Shown piece after piece: positions 6,421 through 11,460 of a stretch of DNA of 11,460 bases. Source of the stretch: Hyphomicrobium_A sp964622715 (GTDB lineage: Bacteria; Pseudomonadota; Alphaproteobacteria; Rhizobiales; Hyphomicrobiaceae); the NCBI GenBank assembly GCA_964622715.1, contig CAZURR010000076.1:1-11460 (forward strand). The letters run 5' to 3'. Positions within the stretch are counted from its first letter, which is position 1. Each line of letters starts with the position of its first letter. Under the pieces are notes generated by a model. That model ran no database searches. It was not told where the DNA came from and saw nothing but the letters and a program-made list of their open reading frames with translations. The position numbers and the translations under genes were made by a program.

Positions 6421-8397
6421 ATGCCCGAGATCACTTTGACGTTTCCCGATGGCGCACAGCGCGCAGTGGAAAAGGGCATCTCGGGCAAGGCTCTGGCCGA
6501 GAGCATTTCCAAGAGCCTCGCCAAAAAGGCCGTCGCGATCACGCTTGATGGCAAGCTTGCCGATCTTGCCGACACAATCGACGCCGACGCCGAAGTCAAA
6601 ATCATCACGCGCACCGATCCAGAGGCCTTAGAGCTGATCCGGCACGATTGCGCGCACGTGATGGCTGAAGCCGTGCAGTCGCTGTGGCCAAACGTGCAGG
6701 TGACCATCGGCCCCGTGATCGAGAACGGCTTCTACTACGATTTTGCCAAGCACGAGCCCTTCCATCCCGACGATCTGGCAAAGATCGAAAAGCGGATGCA
6801 CGAGATCGTCCAAAAAAACACGCCCTTTACCAAGGAAGTGTGGAGTCGCAGGCAAGCAAAGGACTTCTTCAAGAAGAATGGCGAAATGTTCAAGGTTGAA
6901 CTCATCGACGCCATCCCAGAGGGCGAGGACCTCAAGATCTATAAGCAGGGTGAGTGGCTCGATTTGTGCCGCGGCCCGCACATGTCCTCTACCGGCCAGG
7001 TAGGCAAGGCGTTCAAGCTGCAAAAAATTGCGGGCGCCTATTGGCGCGGCGATCCTAACAAGCCGATGCTCCAACGCATCTACGGCACGGCCTGGGCGAG
7101 CGGGGAGGATTTGCAGGCCTATCTGAAGATGTTGGAGGAGGCCGAAAAGCGCGACCATCGCAGGCTTGGCCGCGAGATGGATCTGTTCCACTTCCAGGAG
7201 GAGGCGCCGGGATCTGTCTTTTGGCACCCGAAGGGCTGGACGCTGTTCCAGAACCTAATCGAGTACATGCGTCGGCGCCAAAACGCGGTTGGCTACTGTG
7301 AAGTCAATTCACCTGACATGCTGGATCGCGGGCTTTGGGAATTGTCAGGCCATTGGGAGAAGTTCCGCGAAAATATGTTCGTCACCGAGACGGAGGATGA
7401 GCGTGTCTTTTGCTGCAAGCCCATGAACTGCCCCGGCCATGTGCAGATTTACAAGCACGGCCTCAAAAGCTATCGCGACTTACCGCTGAAGCTTGCCGAG
7501 TTTGGCAAGGTGCACCGCTATGAGCCAAGCGGGGCATTGCATGGGCTGATGCGCGTGCGCCACTTTACGCAGGATGACGCGCATATCTTCATCACCGAAG
7601 ACCAGCTGATGGACGAATGCCTCGCCATCAACGATCAACTGTTATCGATCTACGAGGACTTCGGATTCACTGACGTTGTGGTGGCTTTGTCGACGCGGCC
7701 GGAAAAGCGCGTGGGCTCAGATGAGCAGTGGGACCACGCCGAAGAGGTCATGGGTCGAGTGCTGGAGGAAATCGCCAAGCGTGGCGGTGGTCGCAACAAG
7801 ACCGTGGTCAACCCGGGCGAAGGCGCATTCTATGGACCGAAATTTGAGTACGTATTGCGCGACGCCATCGGGCGGGTTTGGCAGTGTGGGACCACGCAGG
7901 TCGACTTCAACATGCCGGGACGGCTTGGCGCGTTCTACATCGATGAACATTCGGAAAAGAAGACGCCGGTGATGATCCACCGCGCCATCTTCGGCTCGCT
8001 GGAGCGCTTCACCGGCATCTTGATTGAAAACCACGCGGGCCATTTCCCGCTGTGGCTGGCGCCGCTACAGGTCGTGGTGGCAACGATCGTCTCTGACGCC
8101 GACGCGTATGCGCTTGAGGTCGTCGAAAAACTAAAGTCGGCGGGACTGCGTACCGAGGTCGACCTCAGAAATGAGAAAATCAACTACAAGGTGCGCGAGC
8201 ATTCAATGGCCAAGGTGCCGGTGATGCTGGTCGTGGGCAAGCGCGAGGCCGAAGAGGGCAAGGTCTCCATGCGCCGGTTGGGCAGCCAGGACCAGCAGGT
8301 GATGGGGCTTGATGAGGCCATTGCAGGATTGGCCGACGAGGCGGTGCCGCCAGATTTGAAGCGCGCTGGCGCGGCGCAAGTGGGGAAGGCGGCTTAA
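6421..8397 (+). CDS. thrS: Threonyl-tRNA synthetase
   Basis: This 658-residue class II synthetase charges tRNA-Thr in the cytoplasm. The N-terminal TGS domain covers about 1-62. The editing domain shows HDCAH (75-79) and DLCRGPH (181-187), the His/His/Cys/His set that clears mischarged seryl-tRNA. The catalytic core has KPMNCPGH with zinc ligand Cys337, motif 2 around RYEPSGALHGLMRVRHFTQ, zinc ligand His388 in DDAH, and motif 3 MIHRAIFGSLERF with zinc ligand His520. The C-terminal anticodon-binding domain covers about 548-645. I chose ATG 6421 because GAGAGGAGAT lies eight bases upstream and the family starts at this point. An in-frame ATG at 6343 would add 26 unrelated residues. No T-box is seen, as expected for this class. 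The 74-base gap after yidD may hold an extra promoter. Confidence 0.97.
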   Translation: MPEITLTFPDGAQRAVEKGISGKALAESISKSLAKKAVAITLDGKLADLADTIDADAEVKIITRTDPEALELIRHDCAHVMAEAVQSLWPNVQVTIGPVIENGFYYDFAKHEPFHPDDLAKIEKRMHEIVQKNTPFTKEVWSRRQAKDFFKKNGEMFKVELIDAIPEGEDLKIYKQGEWLDLCRGPHMSSTGQVGKAFKLQKIAGAYWRGDPNKPMLQRIYGTAWASGEDLQAYLKMLEEAEKRDHRRLGREMDLFHFQEEAPGSVFWHPKGWTLFQNLIEYMRRRQNAVGYCEVNSPDMLDRGLWELSGHWEKFRENMFVTETEDERVFCCKPMNCPGHVQIYKHGLKSYRDLPLKLAEFGKVHRYEPSGALHGLMRVRHFTQDDAHIFITEDQLMDECLAINDQLLSIYEDFGFTDVVVALSTRPEKRVGSDEQWDHAEEVMGRVLEEIAKRGGGRNKTVVNPGEGAFYGPKFEYVLRDAIGRVWQCGTTQVDFNMPGRLGAFYIDEHSEKKTPVMIHRAIFGSLERFTGILIENHAGHFPLWLAPLQVVVATIVSDADAYALEVVEKLKSAGLRTEVDLRNEKINYKVREHSMAKVPVMLVVGKREAEEGKVSMRRLGSQDQQVMGLDEAIAGLADEAVPPDLKRAGAAQVGKAA

Positions 8398-8423
8398 CCG
8401 GCGTTAAGACGCAAAATTTTCCC

Positions 8424-9131
8424 TCATGCAGCAAGTGGTTTGGTGAACTCGATATCTTCATCTCTCAAGCTTGCGGGTGCCGCATCACTCCAGACGTCCA
8501 GCGATCCAAAGCGATCGCTTTCAGGGTCGAGCGCAAGCAGCCTGCCGTCGGCGATGTCGAAATAGGCGCCGCGCAGACGCAACCGGCCGCTGGCCAACCG
8601 TTCCTTGATGAATGGAAATGTCTTCAGATTTTCGATCGAGCAGCGAACGGCCGCATGTTCGAGTGCTTGCTGCTGCGATTCGATCGGCCGGCGGGCGGTG
8701 TCTCGTAACACCTTGGTTCGCGCTGCAGTCAACAGCGACATCCAGCGGTCGATGAAACAGCGTTTTCCGGATTGTTTGTGGTGTTCCTCCAAGAACGCAC
8801 GCACACCGCCGCAACGCGCATGGCCCATCACGAGGATCGTCTCGACCTCAAGCCCGGTTACGGCGAACTCCAGTGCAGCGCTGGTTCCGTGGTAGTCGCC
8901 ATGCGGCTCGAAAGGTGGCACCAGATTGGCGACGTTTCGCACGATGAACAGCTGCCCGGGCCCCGCACTAAAGATCGCTGCGGGATCAACGCGGCTGTCA
9001 CAACACGCGATCACCATCGTTTTGGGCGCCTGGCCGGTTTCGGCTAGCGACCGGTAAAGCTCTGCACCCTGCGGATGCAGGCCGGCCTGAAATTGGCGAT
9101 AGCCGTTGACTAGTTCGGGCACGTCACGCAT
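8424..9131 (-). CDS. Beta-carbonic anhydrase
   Basis: The 235-residue protein interconverts carbon dioxide and bicarbonate. The zinc site is complete: Cys44 in IACCDSRVDP, with the Asp45-Arg47 dyad, and His104 and Cys107 in MGHARCGGV. FIVRNVANLVPPF (62-74) and GTSAALEFAV (82-91) are further family signatures. There is no signal peptide, so the enzyme is expected in the cytoplasm, where bicarbonate feeds carboxylation reactions. The ATG at 9131 has GGAGGAG at proper spacing (9138-9144 on the complementary strand). A concentric dyad lies just upstream of that site. The gene converges with thrS over a 26-base gap that contains only a weak GCGT-TAAG-ACGC hairpin followed on the plus strand by AAAATTTT. 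Family identity is secure; I give no symbol because several are in use. Confidence 0.95.
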   Translation of the reverse strand: MRDVPELVNGYRQFQAGLHPQGAELYRSLAETGQAPKTMVIACCDSRVDPAAIFSAGPGQLFIVRNVANLVPPFEPHGDYHGTSAALEFAVTGLEVETILVMGHARCGGVRAFLEEHHKQSGKRCFIDRWMSLLTAARTKVLRDTARRPIESQQQALEHAAVRCSIENLKTFPFIKERLASGRLRLRGAYFDIADGRLLALDPESDRFGSLDVWSDAAPASLRDEDIEFTKPLAA

Positions 9132-9150
9132 GCCGCGCTCCTCCGTCGCG

Positions 9151-9189
9151 CTAAGAACAGTCCTGTCACTGACATCCAGTGTTCTTTAG
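9151..9189 (-). promoter_or_regulatory. Concentric dyad in the carbonic anhydrase leader
   Basis: The outer arms CTAAGAACA (9151-9159) and TGTTCTTTAG (9180-9189) match except for one extra base. The inner dyad TGTCA-C-TGACA (9164-9174) shares their centre to within one base. The element ends seven bases before the GGAGGAG ribosome binding site of the carbonic anhydrase gene. It may be a repressor operator or, if transcribed, a hairpin next to the ribosome binding site. CACTG/CAGTG offers an alternative pairing on the transcript. It does not fit the alphaproteobacterial LexA pattern. Confidence 0.4.
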
Positions 9190-9230
9190 GACGAGTTAGG
9201 AGGAACGAGGCGTCCGGGCTGTCGCGAAGG

Positions 9231-9257
9231 GAACACCCAACTTTTGTTGCGATGTTC
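9231..9257 (-). terminator. Hairpin downstream of the small Cys/His protein gene
   Basis: On the minus strand GAACATCGCAAC, loop AAAA, GTTGGGTGTTC forms a stem with one small internal mismatch, 20 bases past the stop at 9278. No T-run follows on the minus strand. It may end the transcript or shield its 3' end; a role in carbonic anhydrase expression is also possible because that gene follows on the same strand. Confidence 0.35.
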
Positions 9258-9277
9258 TGGAGGCATGAAGCCGGGCG

Positions 9278-9550
9278 TTAGGCTGCCGCACAGATCTCAC
9301 ACGCCGGACAGCCGTTTGTGGATTGGCCCATGTAATCCGCTAGGGCATCCATCCAGAGGTCTCGATCATCATCGCTTCCTTGCTGCTTCCACATCAGGGT
9401 CATGAGTGCGTAGGCATGGCGCTCAGCCTCGTGATCTTCGGCACTGATCGGCACATCGGGGTGCGCCGGACAATAATAGATGGCCTTTGCTTGAAGGGCG
9501 GCAGCTTCCGCGGCGTCCTCGATATCCATCACGTAACTATGCAGGCTCAT
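9278..9550 (-). CDS. Small Cys/His-rich protein, possible metal-binding
   Basis: The product is 90 residues from ATG 9550, which is preceded by GAGGA at short spacing. I do not recognise it as a named family. Near the N-terminus it reads YYCPAHPDV (25-33), close to the first half of the heavy-metal-binding domain (YxCPMHP). The C-terminus reads NGCPACEICAAA (79-90), resembling the second half (CPxCG). Between them is an acidic, probably helical segment (about 37-75) with AERHAYALMTLMWKQQG and DLWMDALADYM. This segment loosely resembles DUF2934-type helices. Cysteines at 27, 81, 84 and 87 and histidine 30 could form one metal site. A longer in-frame reading up to 9787 exists but would run through the CtrA box and looks non-coding. 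The coding call is reasonable; the function is inference. Confidence 0.65.
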   Translation of the reverse strand: MSLHSYVMDIEDAAEAAALQAKAIYYCPAHPDVPISAEDHEAERHAYALMTLMWKQQGSDDDRDLWMDALADYMGQSTNGCPACEICAAA

Positions 9551-9597
9551 GGCGTCCTCGCATGGTTCGTCGCGAGTCCTATGATCACCCTCCATCA

Positions 9598-9616
9598 TTA
9601 ACGAACGATTAACCAT
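9598..9616. promoter_or_regulatory. CtrA binding site (TTAA-N7-TTAACCAT)
   Basis: The bases TTAACGAACGATTAACCAT match the full CtrA consensus of alphaproteobacteria, TTAA-N7-TTAA, including the GATTAACCAT half known from Caulobacter. The 3' edge of the site facing the small Cys/His gene is 47 bases from its ATG, a usual distance for a site overlapping the -35 region. CtrA is the cell-cycle master response regulator. The site suggests, but does not prove, that the small gene is under its control. The outer-membrane gene, some 450 bases away on the other side, is a less likely target. Confidence 0.55.
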
Positions 9617-9748
9617 TCTGAAGGAGCCCGCCGCCACCGGCGCGAGATGGCTGGTCGACTGACGAGAGGTGGTTCTGGGCAGCCCATAAAAGGCGGATTG
9701 AGGCCAGAAACGCAGCATCCGGTGCGCTGGTATCTGCCGTGCTGCGCT

Positions 9749-9819
9749 ATGTCCGTTTCTGGGAGAAAGCCGACGCTTCCGATGCACGTGCCCCTGCCCA
9801 CTTTTCCCAACGCTGACAT
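9749..9819. repeat. Possible degraded dispersed rhizobial repeat
   Basis: The segment starts with ATGTCCGTTTCTGGGAGAAA and ends in TTTTCCCAACGCTGACAT, so both ends, read inward, begin ATGTC and continue into similar sequence. Read on the minus strand it gives MSALGKVGRGTCIGSVGF followed by LPETDIA. I associate similar short readings (MSALGQKRT..., ...PKADI) with repeats that are abundant in Bradyrhizobium-type genomes and are wrongly annotated there as small proteins. This link is from memory and unverified. Confidence 0.35.
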
Positions 9820-9983
9820 GGGTCTCGCGCTATTTGCTCGTCAGATCGGGTGCGGACTTCGATTCGCAATGAGGTGTCCAGGTGCAGCGCAACATCTTCC
9901 TGGGGAAAAAGGCGCAATACTGAGCGTTGTGGCCGGGATGAGACGGCATTGGTCCGCGAGAGTTGGTAACGCTGGCGCGCACT

Positions 9984-10068
9984 GTAGTGAGTAAAGCGTA
10001 AGGGAGTAATGCGTAGCGTGATAAATCTAGTAGAGGGCGCGTACTGTAAGCGCGTAGTTGGTAATGCG
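9984..10068 (+). repeat. Degenerate GTA-heptad repeat before the outer-membrane gene
   Basis: GTA recurs at 9984, 9991, 9998, 10006 and 10013, spaced seven or eight bases apart, and again at 10041, 10046, 10054 and 10061. The fullest unit is GTAATGCG (10006-10013 and 10061-10068). Longer copies are GGCGCG(C/T)ACTGTA at 9974-9986 and 10036-10048, and TTGGTAA(C/T)GC at 9963-9972 and 10059-10068. The last copy overlaps the ATG of the downstream gene. The strand is poor in C here. Confidence 0.5.
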
Positions 10069-10807
10069 GAAGTCATGGAAGACGTTGGTTGCGGCTGTTG
10101 TGGTGGCAGGTGGGGCGAGTAGCGGAGCCGTCGCGGACGGCTATGACTATGAATACGAACCAGTGGGCAAGAGCTTTGCTGCACCTGCTAAAGTCTTTAG
10201 CTGGACGGGGTTCTATGTGGGGGGGCATGTCGGGGCTGGCTGGGGCGATGTGAGCGGCACAAATGATTCAAACGATGGTGGCTGGGGCTTTAATATCGAC
10301 CCTAATAAAGCCTTCGGCGGCGTTCAGACCGGCTACAACTATCAAACGGGGCAGTTCGTCTTCGGCATTGAAGCCGATTACTCGTGGTTGAACAATTACG
10401 CCTTGGTCACGGGGCAGGCCGCTTTTGACCCGAGCCTTCCGGAAACGTTAACTGCGAAAATGGATGATCTTGCAAGCATCCGTGGGCGGTTAGGCTGGGC
10501 GTGGCAGAACATCATGGCCTATGGAACGGTCGGTTGGGGTTGGGCTAGGTACGAGTTTAGCGGCCGCGATCCAGGAATTGTTCCCCCGTCTGGAAAAATT
10601 TCATTTAATGAAAACGGAATCGTCTACGGCGGGGGTCTAGAGATTGGACTCACCAACGCCGTATTAGTGCGGGCCGAGTATCTACGCTACGACGTGGGTA
10701 CGAGCGCATCAACAACCGGGCGGATACCCGACGCTGATCCGGGAGACTTTGTGAAATTTGACGACATCGACGTCGTGCGTGGTGCGATAAGCTTCAAGTT
10801 CAACTAG
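10064..10807 (+). CDS. Outer-membrane beta-barrel protein
   Basis: The 247-residue protein begins with a Sec signal peptide: MRKSWK, core TLVAAVVVAGGASSG, and AVA before DGYDY, giving cleavage near residue 24. The mature part starts with a short linker and then FSWTGFYVGGHVGAGWGD (45-62), the hallmark first strand of rhizobial small outer-membrane proteins. Alternating aromatic and glycine-rich strands follow, such as GGVQTGYNYQTGQFVFGIEADY, IRGRLGWAW and GLEIGLTNAVLVRAEYLRYD. The C-terminus, VVRGAISFKFN, resembles the terminal barrel strand. It probably forms an eight-stranded barrel of the OmpA-like/Omp25 kind; transport or adhesion roles cannot be read. No good ribosome binding site precedes ATG 10064; TTG 10058 would add two residues. 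The GTA repeat lies immediately upstream and a strong terminator downstream. Confidence 0.88.
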   Translation: MRKSWKTLVAAVVVAGGASSGAVADGYDYEYEPVGKSFAAPAKVFSWTGFYVGGHVGAGWGDVSGTNDSNDGGWGFNIDPNKAFGGVQTGYNYQTGQFVFGIEADYSWLNNYALVTGQAAFDPSLPETLTAKMDDLASIRGRLGWAWQNIMAYGTVGWGWARYEFSGRDPGIVPPSGKISFNENGIVYGGGLEIGLTNAVLVRAEYLRYDVGTSASTTGRIPDADPGDFVKFDDIDVVRGAISFKFN

Positions 10808-10850
10808 TCTGGCAAAGCCGGGGAAGGCAGACAGCCGAACCGCTCAATTC

Positions 10851-10886
10851 GCGCCGGGGATTTGACGTCCCCGGCGCAAAACTTTT
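10851..10886 (+). terminator. Rho-independent terminator after the outer-membrane gene
   Basis: GCGCCGGGGA (10851-10860) and TCCCCGGCGC (10868-10877) form a perfect ten-pair GC-rich stem with a seven-base loop, followed by AAAAC and then TTTT. It lies 43 bases past the stop and is the clearest terminator in the window. Confidence 0.75.
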
Positions 10887-10946
10887 AGGCATCAGAGATC
10901 GAAAAATTTCCTCTCAGCAGCGCGTCTCAAAACATACTTAGCGCGC

Positions 10947-10990
10947 CCGGCGGAAACATACGCCGGAGCGTTGACGGCCAGGGTCAACGC
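10947..10990 (-). terminator. Tandem hairpins downstream of the L,D-transpeptidase gene
   Basis: On the minus strand two perfect hairpins follow the stop at 11003. GCGTTGAC/GTCAACGC (10968-10990, eight pairs, seven-base loop) comes first. CCGGCG/CGCCGG (10947-10966, six pairs, eight-base loop) comes second. A short TTTT occurs farther on, so termination is plausible though not classical. Confidence 0.45.
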
Positions 10991-11002
10991 ATTCGGCTCG
11001 GC

Positions 11003-11460
11003 TCAGAACCCGCCACCAAGCGATGAATTCACAAGATCACTGACAGTGGGTTGCGTCTGTCTTGCACGGCGCTGAGCAGACTGGGAGCGAGACGATGGGG
11101 CGGTTGCAACCGGCTCAACGGGCGCGAGGTGATCGCGGCCGACGTTGATTTGATCCCATTGGCCGGCAAGCGCCTGCCTGATGCGCTTCTCGTGGCCATA
11201 GACATCAGAAAACGTATGTAGCTTGCCGTTATCATCCACCCAGACGGTGAAGTAGACGAGATGGATGGGAATTTTGCGATCCAACTTAATTGTGTTGCTG
11301 CGCGGACCGTTCTCAGCCACATCGTTGACATGCGCAGCATCCCAACCCTTGTCTTCTTTCAACATAAGCTCGGCCATGCGCATTGGGTTGCGGAGCCGTA
11401 AGCAGCCGTGGCTCAACGTGCGCCGAGACCGGTTGAACATCCACTTGTCGGGCGTGTCGT
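11003..11460 (-). CDS. L,D-transpeptidase, C-terminal part (runs off right edge)
   Basis: The frame is open from the right edge to the TGA at 11003, giving 152 codons of a larger protein. It enters within DTPDKWMFNRSRRTLSHGC, which is the YkuD catalytic region; the cysteine of SHGC is the nucleophile, and the partial first codon is compatible with the preceding histidine. The following text, RLRNPMRMAELML and then IPIHLVYFTVWVDDNGKLHTF and DVYGHE, matches the YcbB/LdtD-type enzymes that form 3-3 cross-links in peptidoglycan or attach proteins to it. The C-terminal 45 residues are a Ser/Gln/Arg-rich tail ending in SLGGGF. An internal ATG at 11440 is not the start, because the conserved motif lies upstream of it. 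The protein is expected to act in the periplasm; its N-terminus is not in the window. Confidence 0.9.
   Translation of the reverse strand, partial: DTPDKWMFNRSRRTLSHGCLRLRNPMRMAELMLKEDKGWDAAHVNDVAENGPRSNTIKLDRKIPIHLVYFTVWVDDNGKLHTFSDVYGHEKRIRQALAGQWDQINVGRDHLAPVEPVATAPSSRSQSAQRRARQTQPTVSDLVNSSLGGGF

Larger units (their letters stand above)
9551..10063. other. 513-base stretch without a convincing gene
   Basis: This stretch lies between the small Cys/His gene and the outer-membrane protein gene, which run apart, and so should hold both promoters. It contains a CtrA box (9598-9616), a probable degraded dispersed repeat (9749-9819) and a GTA-rich heptad-spaced repeat just before the outer-membrane gene. 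Open frames on either strand look non-coding: they are rich in Arg, Pro and Ser, have no family marks, and overlap one another. Confidence 0.5.

Noticed and set aside
8394..8407. TTAA-CCGGCG-TTAA at the end of thrS
   Set aside because: The spacer is six, not seven, and the first TTAA contains the thrS stop codon; it lies between convergent genes where no promoter is expected.
9230..9256. GGAAC followed by a CGAT/GTT sequence, like an EcfG general-stress promoter on the plus strand
   Set aside because: The -10 part does not match CGTT at the right spacing, and no plus-strand gene follows; the bases are better explained by the hairpin at 9231-9257.
9551..9787. N-terminal extension of the small Cys/His protein to 169 residues
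   Set aside because: The added residues are Arg/Ser/Pro-rich and run through the CtrA box and part of the probable repeat; ATG 9550 has its own ribosome binding site.

Overview
The window looks like chromosomal DNA of an alphaproteobacterium, most likely in the order Hyphomicrobiales (rhizobia and relatives). The basis is gene content rather than a search. It carries a PAS_5-type regulatory protein, a rhomboid protease with the N-terminal motif HEPMFNVP that I associate with this order, an alphaproteobacterial NifU-like scaffold next to yidD and thrS, an outer-membrane beta-barrel of the rhizobial 'WTGFYVGG' type, and a CtrA-type binding site. The DNA is moderately GC-rich. No phage, transposase, CRISPR, tRNA or rRNA was seen.

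Layout. At the left edge (1-140) is the 5' end of a secreted protein on the minus strand. A 676-base stretch with no convincing gene follows (141-816). A PAS-domain protein (minus, 817-1455) and a rhomboid intramembrane protease (plus, from about 1729) are divergent. Next come a small two-CBS-domain protein (plus) and, convergent with it, a patatin-like phospholipase of the RssA type (minus).

The core is housekeeping. On the minus strand folE (GTP cyclohydrolase I) precedes hisI (phosphoribosyl-AMP cyclohydrolase) in a probable two-gene operon. Divergent from it on the plus strand run a NifU-like Fe-S scaffold, yidD and thrS. The scaffold and yidD overlap by ATGA, and thrS follows after 74 bases. 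The two operons share a short promoter region at about 5409-5564. folE and hisI enzymes both act on purine-type rings and both use zinc, but no direct functional link between the two operons is visible.

The right third is more accessory. It has a beta-carbonic anhydrase (minus) with a concentric dyad in its leader, then a 90-residue cysteine- and histidine-containing protein (minus) whose upstream region holds a full CtrA consensus. A 513-base stretch without a gene follows, containing a degraded dispersed repeat and a heptad-spaced GTA repeat. Then come an outer-membrane beta-barrel protein (plus) with a clear terminator, and the C-terminal part of an L,D-transpeptidase (minus) running off the right edge.

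Most of the window is ordinary. The most interesting item is the small protein at 9278-9550. Its ends resemble the two halves of a heavy-metal-binding domain (CPxH and CPxC), separated by a helical insert, and it sits behind a CtrA box. This is a reading of motifs, not a demonstrated system.
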